Shown here in pieces: positions 20,001-28,547 of a stretch of 64,000 nucleotides of DNA (the first letter of the stretch is position 1; every line of letters begins with the position of its first letter). This DNA is from Haemophilus parahaemolyticus. GTDB taxonomy: Bacteria; Pseudomonadota; Gammaproteobacteria; Enterobacterales; Pasteurellaceae. Where the stretch lies: the NCBI RefSeq assembly GCF_002015035.1, contig NZ_MUXY01000009.1:22759-86758 (forward strand), given 5' to 3'. The translations under genes were made by a program, and so were the position numbers. The notes under the pieces were generated by a model. The model did no database searches. It saw only the letters and a list, made by a program, of their open reading frames with translations, and had not been told where the DNA came from.

Positions 20001-20107
20001 TTACCGATAAAATCTATTTCGAAAATAACTACAACCGTACTCGTGGTATGAATAACTTCTACGGTCGTCCTCGTACGGTGATGATGAAATTCGATTGGGC
20101 GTTTTAA
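17027..20107 (+). CDS. TonB-dependent siderophore receptor, large FhuE/FpvA-like form
   Basis: A 1026-residue outer-membrane receptor for a ferric siderophore. The signal peptide ends at ALA (residue 34). A TonB-box-like stretch (VNVVAE) leads into the plug domain (DTPQSVSVVTRKQLDD, IEVVRGATGL, PGGTINLIRKRP) and a 22-strand barrel ending in Phe. Typical relatives have 700-800 residues; the excess lies in two barrel-loop insertions near 18110-18530 and 18740-19100, both Lys/Asp-rich with Cys pairs such as CIDEGTWDFFC. The ATG at 17027 has GGAGG eight bases upstream; an earlier TTG is less likely. A Fur-type promoter precedes it, and a second receptor and an esterase follow. The ligand is unknown, though hydroxamate or mixed siderophores fit the class. 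Confidence 0.9.
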   Translation: MPSKTTDSECSSYPKFTLSLISLALISFPFPALADEVLDQVNVVAESPVNSTAGNKGYTIKSMNTATGLRISGKDTPQSVSVVTRKQLDDRAIHTLEEAMKNTTGVNVVRDSGLQTRFLSRGFYVDQIGEDGITTNIAGRSGYTAKIDTSPSTDLAVYDHIEVVRGATGLTQSNSEPGGTINLIRKRPTEKFQHLGELTVDERGSVRTMLDVSGAMNKEKTVRGRLVRVDEKARSFKDNVKGRKQMVYGVLETNIRDNGLFTIGGMYQKVNEVPDFAGVILPCKDPEVYAFSSRPACQSPLKFPRSTYLGESWSRLKGDKHNLFSETKLFLDNDWTLTLELSYTQNNTDAKVGQYFIKDEHAAGMSSEDATGFLTEKGEVIPFEPKDKALEKLAGYRKETKAEFETQKADYLKNRFDQQTFEQYKNKRINERAVLRQQCIDEGTWDFFCDSNYPLLSDDEYKQDFVNKALAEQGISDNANERFPNRFYDSAYNNRGITNRRFNYMPMRYKKKDTQYGIKLSLNGSYSLFERDHDFYVGYAYNNEDIQSTYLEIFQKKYRVRPSTGATHAQFDGQCEVHPLGSNRLPTEKGIAEPDWDKYTDKGNVRVYEPDCKNARKTKYQPLLDKDGKPVYRVDDFGKKAPVLVPVYELDANGNKIQEVDEKGNPIFTGFNGTTPVYKEVKIPDDHILAQYNYAKYFNKNKTHTVTMSNRFNATEKLHFLTGVSFVHFNTSQRKEMPVRYGEPITNFQTAENVKADNEHYTAKMSGHKFTPYFGITYDLTDSQSIYASYTKIFKQQDNVDVTSKTTLPPLMGTNYEVGWKGGFFDNRLNSSVALFTLEQKNRTVVDFGFVPDSTGRQGSFQTIAKPIGRVVSKGVEIELAGNVTENWQLFFGYTYNKSKYKNAEEINAERIGKNTKASPYNFSNFTPVQMFRLATSYHIPNTKWTIGGGVSAQTGTTSLYDISQAGYALWDANIQYDFTKHAKLSLIGVNLTDKIYFENNYNRTRGMNNFYGRPRTVMMKFDWAF

Positions 20108-20118
20108 TCCGTATAACG

Positions 20119-20136
20119 GACCGCTTGCAAGCGGTC
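20119..20136 (+). terminator. Perfect 18-bp palindrome between the two receptor genes
   Basis: GACCGCTTGCAAGCGGTC is two overlapping uptake cores back to back, followed by GGTTTTCC. It may attenuate transcription into the second receptor or act mainly as an uptake site. No separate Fur box was found between the two genes. Confidence 0.5.
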
Positions 20137-20177
20137 GGTTTTCCTCAAACTTTTACCAAATTGATTAAGGATAATGT

Positions 20178-22253
20178 ATGAAATCCATAAAAATGAAACT
20201 TTCCCCTTTAAGCCTCGCAATGATCGCAGCATTCGCAACGAATGCGATGGCGGAAGAACAACAAACCGAATTAGCTCCTATCGTGGTAACAGCTTCAGGT
20301 ACCGTGCAAGAATTGCGTGATGCACCTGCAAGCATTAGTGTAATCAGCCAAGCACAGCTAAAAAAACGCCCTGCCAATCGTTTAGAAAATGCACTCCAAG
20401 ATATTCCAGGGGTAAATGTAAGTGGCAGTAATGCGAATAAATCAGACATTTCTATTCGTGGTCTACCTGCCGATTACACTTTAATTATGGTGGATGGACA
20501 CCGCCAAAATACGCGAGAATCTCGTCCAAATGGTAATGGTGGATTTGAAGGAGCATTCATTCCGCCTGTGAGTGCAATTGAACGTATTGAGGTAGTGCGT
20601 GGACCAATGTCTTCGCTTTATGGTTCTGATGCAATGGGTGGTGTCGTCAATATCATTACTAAAAATACGACAAAAGAATGGACTGGCTCATTTTCTAGCG
20701 GTTTTACCGTTCACGATAAATCTGAATTTGGTGATGGCTATCACGGCGATTTCTTTGTTTCAGGTCCGCTAATTAGCAATGTATTAGGGTTGCAAGTTTA
20801 TGGTGGCGGTAACTATCGTCAAGAAGATCGCCTGATTGGAGCATCAAACAAAAACAAAGATGGCAACCTTAACGCCAAATTAACCTTTACCCCTGTGGAT
20901 AAACAAACCTTTATCTTTGAAGCAGGTCGTCATCGCCTATCTAAAGATGAAACCCCAGGAAAAACCATTGATTTAACCACAACACGTGGGGCTTCAGTAA
21001 CAAAAAATAGCCCAAGCACTACCCGTGCAACCCGCAACCATTGGTCTTTCACTCACCAAGCAGATTGGGATTTTATGACCTCAGAACTTAGCTTCTCGCA
21101 AGAAGTGGCTAAACGTGAGGTGATGGTGAATGATGTGATGAACAGCCGTAAGCCAGAAATCAAAAACAATGTATTTGATGCGAAATTTATGTTGCCACTT
21201 TCTAACCATTTCTTCGTCTTTGGTGGACAAGTACAACAAGCAAAATTACAAGATGATTCTGTGACAAAAGTGCAAACTAGAACATTACCAAATGGCAAAA
21301 AGGCATCAAAAGTGATGTTTGAAAACAGCAAAAATAGCATCAAGCAATCGGCATTCTTCTTAGAAGATCGCATTGATATTGGTGAACATCTGTTGCTTAC
21401 TCTCGGCTCTCGCTTTGAAAATCACGAAAAATATGGCACACATTGGACGCCTAGAGCTTATGCGATCTACCACTTCAATGATAACTTTACCTTTAAAGCT
21501 GGGGTAGCTAAAGCCTTTAAAGAACCAAGCATTCGTGAAATCAGCGAAAGCTATGTAACCTCTACCGAAGCCGGTGCAGGTGTCATTTATGGGAATAAAA
21601 ATCTCAAACCTGAAACGAGTGTAAACCAAGAGGTTGCTTTTGCTTACAGCAATAATAACGGCTATAGTTCAAGCATTACCTTGTTTAATACTGATTTCAG
21701 AAATAAATTAACTAGCCACTACACTGGTAAGGCTGATCCTGTAACAGGGGCTAAATTGTATGAATATGCCAATGTAGGACGTGCGAATGTGAAAGGGGCG
21801 GAAATTGCTGCTCATATTCCTTTCAACGAACATTGGAATGCGGATTTAAGCTATACTTACCAACACTCTAAACGCCAATCTGATGAAGATGTCTCTGCCT
21901 CTAAAGTTAGTTTGCGCGGTTTACCGTTGGATAACACACCAAAACATTCTGCTAGTGCGAAGCTAAATTGGGACATGAGTGATGCGTTCACAGCCTATAC
22001 TCGTGTGGCATATAAAGGCAAACAAATTTGGGCAAATCCACGTAATGGCGATAACAAAAATCCATTCCGTACCCGCAAGGCTTACACTACTGTTGATTTA
22101 GGTGCAACTTACCAATTTAACCCGAATGTTGCTCTTACTATGGCAGTGTTAAATATCGGCAATCACATTGGAGAGCGTGTGAACACCAATGGAGGCAGCT
22201 GGACAGTAGAAGATGGACGCCGTTTATGGACTAACCTTAATGTTACCTTTTAA
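20178..22253 (+). CDS. TonB-dependent receptor, FepA/IrgA-like (catecholate type)
   Basis: A 691-residue outer-membrane receptor. A signal peptide ending AMA is followed by the TonB box region APIVVTASG, a plug domain (DAPASISVISQAQLKKRP, IEVVRGPMSSLYGSDAMGGVVNII) and a barrel whose end is LWTNLNVTF. The length and plug sequence match the FepA/IrgA/BfeA group, which imports ferric enterobactin-like catecholates. TAAGGA is 6 bases upstream of the ATG. The next gene is an IroE-like esterase, the usual partner for tri-ester catecholate siderophores, which supports the catecholate call. Haem or haemoglobin use cannot be excluded. Confidence 0.9.
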   Translation: MKSIKMKLSPLSLAMIAAFATNAMAEEQQTELAPIVVTASGTVQELRDAPASISVISQAQLKKRPANRLENALQDIPGVNVSGSNANKSDISIRGLPADYTLIMVDGHRQNTRESRPNGNGGFEGAFIPPVSAIERIEVVRGPMSSLYGSDAMGGVVNIITKNTTKEWTGSFSSGFTVHDKSEFGDGYHGDFFVSGPLISNVLGLQVYGGGNYRQEDRLIGASNKNKDGNLNAKLTFTPVDKQTFIFEAGRHRLSKDETPGKTIDLTTTRGASVTKNSPSTTRATRNHWSFTHQADWDFMTSELSFSQEVAKREVMVNDVMNSRKPEIKNNVFDAKFMLPLSNHFFVFGGQVQQAKLQDDSVTKVQTRTLPNGKKASKVMFENSKNSIKQSAFFLEDRIDIGEHLLLTLGSRFENHEKYGTHWTPRAYAIYHFNDNFTFKAGVAKAFKEPSIREISESYVTSTEAGAGVIYGNKNLKPETSVNQEVAFAYSNNNGYSSSITLFNTDFRNKLTSHYTGKADPVTGAKLYEYANVGRANVKGAEIAAHIPFNEHWNADLSYTYQHSKRQSDEDVSASKVSLRGLPLDNTPKHSASAKLNWDMSDAFTAYTRVAYKGKQIWANPRNGDNKNPFRTRKAYTTVDLGATYQFNPNVALTMAVLNIGNHIGERVNTNGGSWTVEDGRRLWTNLNVTF

Positions 22254-22266
22254 TCAGTTGGGAATT

Positions 22267-22295
22267 AGCAACATTTAGGCTTTTTAAATGTTGCT
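22267..22295 (+). other. Perfect hairpin immediately upstream of the esterase start
   Basis: An 11-bp perfect stem AGCAACATTTA (22267-22277) / TAAATGTTGCT (22285-22295) ends 9 bases before the ATG at 22305, touching the likely RBS region. There is no T-run, so an intercistronic stabiliser or translation control is more likely than termination. Confidence 0.5.
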
Positions 22296-22304
22296 GAGCA
22301 TTTT

Positions 22305-23165
22305 ATGTCGCGATATTTTCTTTACTTTTGGTTGGGCTTGTTATTAATAGCAAAAAGCTATGCCGAGCCTGATTTTACCATTGCAAAACTTAGCTCTAAA
22401 ATGACCGCTTATTATCATATCCACCAACAAGATATGCACTTTGAAAATAAGGCTTATCGCTTATTTATTGCCGAGCCGAAGCAGCAATCTAAGCCTTTAC
22501 CAGTGCTTTACCTGCTTGATGGCAATGCACATTTTCCATTGGCGGTAAATGCGGTAAATCCTGATTTACCGCTTCCGCTGATTGTGGGCATCGGCTATGT
22601 TTCCGATAATGCTTATTCGATTAATGAACGTCGCCGAGATTACACTTTCCCGGTTCAAGACGAAACCTTCAAAAATGGTGGCGGTGCTGCCGATTTTCTA
22701 CGTTTTATTCAAACCGAAGTAAAGCCTTATATTGAACAACATTATCGTATTCATAACAAAAAACAGCACTTCTTTGGGCACTCTTTTGGCGGACTTTTTG
22801 GGCTTTATATTCTATTCCATCAACCTAATTTATTTCAGTATTACACTCTTGCCAGCCCATCGCTTTGGTGGGGAAAGGGTGAGTTTTTACCTAAAAAGAG
22901 TGATTGGATTGCACATAAACCTGAGTATATTTTAATTACTCTTGGTGAGTATGAAGAGTTTCCAGAAAAAGATCCGCAAATAACATCTGAACAGAAACAA
23001 CGCATTCAGCAACGCCAACAAATACGCCCATTTAATGCAGAGCAGTTGAGCGAAAAATTAAAATCACAGGGCAATAATGCTCACTTTCTTTGGATTTTAA
23101 ACAAAAATCATGGGAACTCGATACCTGAAGCAATAAAATATAGTGTAGAGCTCATCCAGAAATGA
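22305..23165 (+). CDS. Periplasmic alpha/beta-hydrolase, siderophore esterase-like (IroE family)
   Basis: A 286-residue protein with an N-terminal hydrophobic signal ending in SYA. The fold is the esterase-D/IroE type: PVLYLLDGNAHF near residue 66, an oxyanion-region GIGY, the nucleophile elbow GHSFGG near residue 159, and a C-terminal NKNHGNS stretch supplying the catalytic His. IroE and BesA-like enzymes cut the ester scaffold of catecholate siderophores. It is 51 bp downstream of the FepA-like receptor on the same strand, so it may free iron or trim the ligand in the periplasm. Substrate is inferred from context only. Confidence 0.85.
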   Translation: MSRYFLYFWLGLLLIAKSYAEPDFTIAKLSSKMTAYYHIHQQDMHFENKAYRLFIAEPKQQSKPLPVLYLLDGNAHFPLAVNAVNPDLPLPLIVGIGYVSDNAYSINERRRDYTFPVQDETFKNGGGAADFLRFIQTEVKPYIEQHYRIHNKKQHFFGHSFGGLFGLYILFHQPNLFQYYTLASPSLWWGKGEFLPKKSDWIAHKPEYILITLGEYEEFPEKDPQITSEQKQRIQQRQQIRPFNAEQLSEKLKSQGNNAHFLWILNKNHGNSIPEAIKYSVELIQK

Positions 23166-23201
23166 AAAAGGCTAGAACCTTATATGTTGAGGTTTTAGCC
23201 T
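23166..23201 (-). terminator. Terminator of menA (minus strand)
   Basis: The arms AGGCTAGAACCT (23169-23180) and AGGTTTTAGCCT (23190-23201) pair with one wobble. On the minus strand the stem is followed by TTTTTC. It also lies just after the esterase stop on the plus strand. Confidence 0.75.
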
Positions 23202-23238
23202 ATATTCAGAGGAATCTTGCTTATTGTATGGCGAATTT

Positions 23239-24147
23239 CTATCCTAAGAAAATTCCCAAACTAAACAGTAAATTGGTGATTAACGCTAAGCCTGCCATCT
23301 GCCCTAAAATTGGGCGGAGTTCGATAGGGTTTTGATGGCGATATACAAATAAACCGTGTTTCACCAAAAGTGGCACAGCAAGTAAAAACAGATAATTGTA
23401 CCAATGCTCAAAATTGCATATTGCAAAAATCAGGTAAGAAACGACCGATAGTCCTAATAGAATAGCGTGGTAAATACGTCCGTTTTTCGAGCCAATGCGT
23501 ACGATAAGGGTGTTTTTCCCTGCTTTACGGTCTTGGTTAATATCACGGAGATTATTGATATTAAGCACGGCAACCGAAAGTAAACCACAACCAAAGGCTG
23601 GAATAAAAATCATCGCAGGCAAGCTGTGAGCTTGTAGATAGAACACACCGATAACCGCAACAAAACCGAAGAAAATCAGCACGAATAAATCGCCTAAACC
23701 TAAATAGCCATAGGCTTTCTTGCCGACGGTATAGGTAATTGCTGCCACAATGGAGATCACGCCTAAGCCTAGAAATACCAGCAGATCTTCAATTCCTTCA
23801 TACGCATAGAAACTTAATGCTGCCCCCGAAATAAAGGAGAGTACACTCAGCACAATGACCGCCATTTTAAGCTGTTCGCCCGTAATCGCACCGTGCTGAA
23901 TCGCACGCAGTGGACCAATTCGCTCAGCAGTGTCGGATCCTTTTACGTGGTCGCCGTAGTCGTTCGCAAAGTTAGATAACACTTGCAATAAAATGGTTGT
24001 GATAAAGGCAAGTAGGGTGGTGATTAAATCAAATTTGCCTGCCCAATAGGCAAGCGCTGAGCCGATAATAATAGAAGCCAACGCAAGTGGTAACGTTTTC
24101 GGGCGAGCCGTGCTAAACCAGATGGCAAAGGTGGAATTTTTGTTCAT
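23239..24147 (-). CDS. menA: 1,4-dihydroxy-2-naphthoate octaprenyltransferase
   Basis: A 302-residue UbiA-family integral membrane enzyme that prenylates DHNA to demethylmenaquinone. The first polyprenyl-diphosphate motif NFANDYGDHVKGSD and the second Asp-rich motif NNLRDINQDRKAGK are present, with about eight to nine helices. The ATG at 24147 (MNKNSTFAIWF) is the natural start; a longer frame opens only from a TTG. It is divergent from trmO. Menaquinone is used in anaerobic respiration, standard for this family. Confidence 0.96.
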   Translation of the reverse strand: MNKNSTFAIWFSTARPKTLPLALASIIIGSALAYWAGKFDLITTLLAFITTILLQVLSNFANDYGDHVKGSDTAERIGPLRAIQHGAITGEQLKMAVIVLSVLSFISGAALSFYAYEGIEDLLVFLGLGVISIVAAITYTVGKKAYGYLGLGDLFVLIFFGFVAVIGVFYLQAHSLPAMIFIPAFGCGLLSVAVLNINNLRDINQDRKAGKNTLIVRIGSKNGRIYHAILLGLSVVSYLIFAICNFEHWYNYLFLLAVPLLVKHGLFVYRHQNPIELRPILGQMAGLALITNLLFSLGIFLG

Positions 24148-24204
24148 TTTGGTGGTTTCGTTTAGAATAGATAAAAGAAAAACGTAGTTTAGCAAAAAAG
24201 AGAA

Positions 24205-24948
24205 ATGATGTGTAATCCAATCAGTTTAAGCCCTGTGGCGGTGGTTGAAAGCCCTTATGATGAGAAATTTTCCGTGCCTCGCCAGCCTAACTTAGTGCAA
24301 GAAGGTAAGGGCATTTTACGCCTACTTCCGCCCTATAATATGCCCGATGCCGTACGTGGTATTGAGCAATTTAGCCATTTATGGCTGATTTTTCAATTTC
24401 ACCAGATTCCCAAGCGTGAATGGCACGCGACCGTTCGCCCACCGCGTTTAGGCGGTAATGAACGTGTGGGCGTGTTTGCGTCTCGTGCTACGCATCGCCC
24501 TAATTCTCTTGGGTTGTCTAAAGTAAAATTAGAACGGGTTGAATGCAAAGATGGTGAAGTGTTGTTACATCTGGGCAGCGTTGATTTAGTGAATGGCACG
24601 CCTATCTTCGACATCAAGCCCTATATTCACTACGCCGACAGCGAGCCTGAAGCCATTTCTGGCTTTGCCCAAGAAAAACCGCAAGCAAAATTAAGCGTTA
24701 TATTTCTGCCTGAATCAGAACAAGCGGTCAAGAAAGCTAAAAACTTTGCAAAATTTGGCATAAATCAACCGCTTGATTTTATTCGTGATGTGATTGCTCA
24801 AGATCCTCGCCCTGCCTATCAACAAGGGAAAAAATCGGATCGGATTTATGGCATGAATTTGGCGGGCTATAACATACGATGGAAGATTGATGAGCAAGAT
24901 TTGACAAAGGCGGTAGTGATCGTACTTGATAACACCAAGTTTACGTAA
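24205..24948 (+). CDS. trmO: tRNA (N6-threonylcarbamoyladenosine 37) methyltransferase TrmO
   Basis: A 247-residue member of the TsaA/YaeB family that adds a methyl group to t6A37 in tRNA-Thr using SAM. Diagnostic stretches are FSVPRQP near the N-terminus, [30 protein letters not shown] and the C-terminal DPRPAY. Two adjacent ATGs are possible at 24205 and 24208. The following gene is also a translation-modifying enzyme (roxA), 69 bp away. Confidence 0.93.
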   Translation: MMCNPISLSPVAVVESPYDEKFSVPRQPNLVQEGKGILRLLPPYNMPDAVRGIEQFSHLWLIFQFHQIPKREWHATVRPPRLGGNERVGVFASRATHRPNSLGLSKVKLERVECKDGEVLLHLGSVDLVNGTPIFDIKPYIHYADSEPEAISGFAQEKPQAKLSVIFLPESEQAVKKAKNFAKFGINQPLDFIRDVIAQDPRPAYQQGKKSDRIYGMNLAGYNIRWKIDEQDLTKAVVIVLDNTKFT

Positions 24949-25017
24949 TTTTTCCGTGTATTTTGCCCTAAATAGGGCTATTATAAGAACAACTATTCTC
25001 AAAAGAAGGAACGCCCT

Positions 25018-26211
25018 ATGAACATTCCATTCTGCTTACCTGAAAACATCACACCGCAAGACTTTTTGCAAAATTATTGGCAAAAACGACCGCTTTTAAT
25101 CCGCAACGGTTTACCACAAATTGTCGATTTGTTCGAACCAAATGATATTTTGGAATTAGCTTTGGAAGAAGAGATTACCGCTCGCCTAATTCAATGCCGA
25201 AATAAACAATGGTCGGTGAAAAATAGTCCGTTTGAAGAACGCGATTTGGAAAACTTGTCCGCACAATGGTCGGTAATGGTGCAAAATCTTGAGCAATGGT
25301 CTCCAGAGTTGGGCGAATTATGGCAAGCATTTGGCTATATTCCGCAATGGCAACGCGATGATATTATGGTTTCTTGCTCGCCAGCAGGCGGCACTGTAGG
25401 CAAACATTATGATGAATATGATGTATTCCTTGTGCAAGGCTATGGCAAACGCCGTTGGCAAGTAGGTAAATGGTGCGATCCTTCTACTGAATTTAAACCA
25501 AACCAGCCAATTCGTATTTTTGATGATATGGGCGATCTGGTGATTGATGAAGTGATGAAGCCGGGAGACGTGCTTTATGTGCCTTCGCGTATGGCACATT
25601 ATGGTGTGTCAGAAACTGATAGCCTGACTTTCTCATTCGGCTTGCGTTATCCAAATGCGGCGGATTTACTCTGCAAATTCACTGAAACCTTGGACAAAGA
25701 CCACGATTTATTGCCAACCTCTGAATTTAATATTCCGTTCCGTTTATCGCCAAATGAGCAACCAAATGCGTTGTTAGATCCAAAAATGGTGGCAAACTTC
25801 AAACGTCAATTAATCAATTTATTGCAAGATTCTGAGCAATTTGATGCTATTTTTACTCACGCAGTGGCTTCTGCGGTAAGTTCAAGACGCTACGAGCAAC
25901 TTACCGAAGAGAGTGAAAATTATCCAGATGAAGTACAAGAAGTGCTCGAAGCGGGAGGCTGGTTGCAACAAGATGCAAATGTGAAAATGCTCTATACCGA
26001 AAATCCGCAACGTATTTATATAAACGGCGAATGGATTGATGAGCTAAACGAAGCGGAAACTAACTTGTTAATTCGGATTGCCAACGGTGATTCAATTTCG
26101 TGGAATAAACTGGCGTCTCGCGTAAAAGACCAAGCCGAACTTGAGTTGTTGCTTGATACGATTTGCGACTGGCTCGATATGGGCTGGTTGATTTTGAACG
26201 AGGCGGAATAG
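25018..26211 (+). CDS. roxA: Ribosomal protein uL16 arginine hydroxylase (JmjC oxygenase)
   Basis: A 397-residue Fe(II)/2-oxoglutarate oxygenase of the YcfD/RoxA family, which hydroxylates an Arg of ribosomal protein L16. The iron triad is visible as HYDEYD (His and Asp of HxD) in GKHYDEYDVFLVQGYGKRRW and the distal His in RMAHYGV. The C-terminal winged-helix dimer domain is complete. AAGGAA precedes the ATG. A small palindrome GCCCTAAATAGGGC and a TATTAT element lie in the gap upstream, a possible promoter of its own. Confidence 0.93.
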   Translation: MNIPFCLPENITPQDFLQNYWQKRPLLIRNGLPQIVDLFEPNDILELALEEEITARLIQCRNKQWSVKNSPFEERDLENLSAQWSVMVQNLEQWSPELGELWQAFGYIPQWQRDDIMVSCSPAGGTVGKHYDEYDVFLVQGYGKRRWQVGKWCDPSTEFKPNQPIRIFDDMGDLVIDEVMKPGDVLYVPSRMAHYGVSETDSLTFSFGLRYPNAADLLCKFTETLDKDHDLLPTSEFNIPFRLSPNEQPNALLDPKMVANFKRQLINLLQDSEQFDAIFTHAVASAVSSRRYEQLTEESENYPDEVQEVLEAGGWLQQDANVKMLYTENPQRIYINGEWIDELNEAETNLLIRIANGDSISWNKLASRVKDQAELELLLDTICDWLDMGWLILNEAE

Positions 26212-26235
26212 CTTACAATTCTGCTAAATTCCCCT

Positions 26236-26263
26236 ACCCCTCTTTGCTAAAGAGGGGTTTTCT
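26236..26263 (+). terminator. Terminator of roxA
   Basis: The perfect 10-bp stem ACCCCTCTTT / AAAGAGGGGT has a 3-nt loop and is followed by TTTTCTTT. Confidence 0.88.
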
Positions 26264-26274
26264 TTCATCAATCA

Positions 26275-26341
26275 ATTGCAAAAAATGCAATATAAAATAT
26301 CAATAATATCAATTTACGCAACAAAAGAATTGCACTATACT
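26275..26341 (+). promoter_or_regulatory. ilvC promoter region with a dyad operator
   Basis: The dyad ATTGCA-AAAAA-TGCAAT (26275-26291) precedes a -35/-10 pair TTTACG (26313-26318), 17 bp, TATACT (26336-26341). In enterobacteria ilvC is switched on by the LysR-type IlvY at such dyads. No ilvY gene is in the window, so that regulator is inferred only. Confidence 0.5.
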
Positions 26342-26384
26342 GTTTCCAACTTAAACAAACCCATTTCAAAGAAGGAATGCAAAC

Positions 26385-27869
26385 ATGGCTCATAACTATT
26401 TCAACACATTAAATTTACGTCAAAAATTAGACCAATTGGGTCGCTGCCGTTTTATGGATCGCAGCGAATTCGCAGACGGTTGCGAAGTATTAAAAGGTAA
26501 AAAAATCGTGATCGTGGGTTGCGGTGCACAAGGTTTAAACCAAGGTTTAAATATGCGTGATTCTGGCTTAGATATCTCTTACGCATTACGTGCTGAAGCG
26601 ATTGCAGAAAAACGTGCATCATTCCAACGTGCAACCGAAAACGGCTTTAAAGTTGGTACTTACGAAGAGTTAATTCCAACTGCAGATTTAGTGATTAACT
26701 TAACCCCAGACAAACAACACTCTAAAGTGGTGGCTGACGTTGTACCTTTAATGAAACAAGGTGCAGCATTCGGTTATTCACACGGTTTTAACATTGTTGA
26801 AGTGGGCGAAGAGATCCGTAAAGACATCACTGTGGTGATGGTAGCACCAAAATGTCCAGGTACAGAAGTGCGTGAAGAGTACAAACGTGGTTTCGGTGTA
26901 CCAACATTAATCGCAGTTCACCCTGAAAACGACCCTCAAGGCGAAGGCTTAGCGATTGCAAAAGCGTGGGCATCAGCAACTGGTGGTGATCGTGCAGGCG
27001 TGTTAGAGTCTTCATTCGTGGCAGAAGTAAAATCTGACTTAATGGGTGAGCAAACTATTCTTTGCGGTATGTTACAAGCAGGTTCAATCGTGTGCTACGA
27101 CAAATTAGTGGCAGACGGTAAAGACCCTGCATACGCAGGCAAATTAATCCAATACGGTTGGGAAACCATCACTGAAGCGTTAAAACAAGGCGGCATCACG
27201 CTGATGATGGATCGCTTATCAAACAGTGCGAAAATCCGTGCCTTTGAATTAGCAGAGCAAATCAAAGAGCAATTAAACTTCTTATACTTAAAACATATGG
27301 ATGACATTATCAGCGGTCACTTCTCTGCAACAATGATGGCAGACTGGGCGAACGGCGACAAAGATTTATTCGCATGGCGTGAAGCAACAGGCAAAACCGC
27401 TTTTGAAAATGCACCAAAAGCCGACGGTATCAAAATTTCTGAACAAGAATACTTCGATAACGGTGTGGTGATGGTTGCAATGGTGAAAGCGGGCGTAGAA
27501 ATGGCGTTCGATGCAATGGTAGCAAGCGGCATCTACGAAGAGTCTGCATACTATGAGTCATTACATGAATTACCGTTAATTGCAAACACTATCGCACGTA
27601 AACGTTTATATGAAATGAACGTGGTAATTTCAGACACTGCAGAATACGGTAACTACTTATTCGCAAACGTAGCAACCCCAATTCTTGCAGAACAATTAAT
27701 TCCAACTTTACAAAAAGGTGATTTAGGCGAACCAACACCAACCGTTGAAATCGACAACGTTTACTTACGTGATATCAACAACGCAATTCGCAATCACCCA
27801 GTAGAATTAATCGGCGAAGAATTACGCGGTTATATGACTGATATGAAACGTATTGCTGTAGCGGGTTAA
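26385..27869 (+). CDS. ilvC: Ketol-acid reductoisomerase, long (class II) form
   Basis: A 494-residue NADPH-dependent enzyme of valine, isoleucine and leucine synthesis that converts acetolactate and acetohydroxybutyrate. The Rossmann motif is [10 protein letters not shown] near residue 46. The tandem C-terminal knotted domains (about residues 210-490) make it the class II form typical of gammaproteobacteria, against about 330 residues for class I. Codon use is strongly biased, as in highly expressed genes. AAGGAA is upstream of the ATG. It is a single gene bounded by terminators. Confidence 0.97.
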   Translation: MAHNYFNTLNLRQKLDQLGRCRFMDRSEFADGCEVLKGKKIVIVGCGAQGLNQGLNMRDSGLDISYALRAEAIAEKRASFQRATENGFKVGTYEELIPTADLVINLTPDKQHSKVVADVVPLMKQGAAFGYSHGFNIVEVGEEIRKDITVVMVAPKCPGTEVREEYKRGFGVPTLIAVHPENDPQGEGLAIAKAWASATGGDRAGVLESSFVAEVKSDLMGEQTILCGMLQAGSIVCYDKLVADGKDPAYAGKLIQYGWETITEALKQGGITLMMDRLSNSAKIRAFELAEQIKEQLNFLYLKHMDDIISGHFSATMMADWANGDKDLFAWREATGKTAFENAPKADGIKISEQEYFDNGVVMVAMVKAGVEMAFDAMVASGIYEESAYYESLHELPLIANTIARKRLYEMNVVISDTAEYGNYLFANVATPILAEQLIPTLQKGDLGEPTPTVEIDNVYLRDINNAIRNHPVELIGEELRGYMTDMKRIAVAG

Positions 27870-27892
27870 TCTAATCAGTAAAATATCCTAGA

Positions 27893-27928
27893 AAAACCAC
27901 CGCTTGTTGTGAAACAAGCGGTGGTTTT
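27893..27928 (+). terminator. Terminator of ilvC from facing uptake sequences
   Basis: A perfect 16-bp stem containing AACAAGCGGTGG on the right arm and its complement on the left, loop GTGA, ending in a T-run. Confidence 0.9.
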
Positions 27929-28231
27929 GTTTAGGATGATTGCAATTTATTATTTCTGATTAAATTATAAAAATTCCTTAAATGAAAAATTAAACGCATT
28001 TTACCCGAAATCAAAATGCAAAAGTAGAATGTTTTTGCACCGCTTGATGAAATCAATGTTTAACGAGAACTAACTTAGTGCAAATTTTGTATAACGGATA
28101 ATCCACAAAGAACCTAAATCATCTCTTTACTTCCTTGCTAACCTGCGTTAAAATTGGATACCTTTTTTAGTTCTATGCCGCCAAAAATGTGTGCGGTTTA
28201 ATTTAATCATATTTTTCTGAGGTGATGGCAT
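27929..28231 (+). other. Upstream and leader region of rpsU, no gene
   Basis: About 300 bp of AT-rich sequence. Visible elements are an uptake core near 28043 (ACCGCTTGAT), a weak promoter candidate with TTGCTA at 28135-28140 and GATACC/ATACCT about 17 bp later, and a small 5-bp hairpin (GCCGC/GCGGT, 28177-28197) in the leader. GAGGTGATGGCAT at the end supplies the RBS. No open reading frame of note is seen. Confidence 0.4.
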
Positions 28232-28447
28232 ATGCCAGTAATTAAAGTTCGTGAAAATGAATCATTTGACGTTGCATTACGTCGTTTCAAACGCTCTTGC
28301 GAAAAAGCAGGTTTATTAGCAGAAGTTCGTGCTCGTGAATTCTACGAAAAACCAACAACAATTCGTAAACGTGAGAAAGCATCTTTAGCAAAACGTCACG
28401 CTAAACGTAATGCTCGTGAAAACGCACGTAACACTCGTTTATACTAA
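28232..28447 (+). CDS. rpsU: 30S ribosomal protein S21
   Basis: A 71-residue, highly basic protein with the canonical start [21 protein letters not shown] and a C-terminal arginine-rich tail. S21 sits on the small-subunit platform and helps base-pairing with mRNA leaders. It is the first gene of the macromolecular synthesis operon, followed by a terminator-like hairpin and dnaG. Confidence 0.98.
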   Translation: MPVIKVRENESFDVALRRFKRSCEKAGLLAEVRAREFYEKPTTIRKREKASLAKRHAKRNARENARNTRLY

Positions 28448-28476
28448 TTCATTTGCTTTTTAGCACTGAATCTTTA

Positions 28477-28512
28477 CTAAAACCGTGAAACCGCAAGGAA
28501 TCACGGTTTTAG
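28477..28512 (+). terminator. Terminator or attenuator between rpsU and dnaG
   Basis: The perfect 12-bp stem CTAAAACCGTGA / TCACGGTTTTAG has a 12-nt loop, then TTTATTT. As in E. coli, such a hairpin lets rpsU be made in excess over primase. Confidence 0.8.
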
Positions 28513-28547
28513 TTTATTTATCCCACTCTTTTAGCAATGGAGGACCA

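Noticed and set aside
26275..26291. Firm assignment of an IlvY operator before ilvC
   Set aside because: The dyad is clear, but no ilvY gene is in the window and the match to IlvY sites cannot be tested by eye, so it is kept only as a possible operator.
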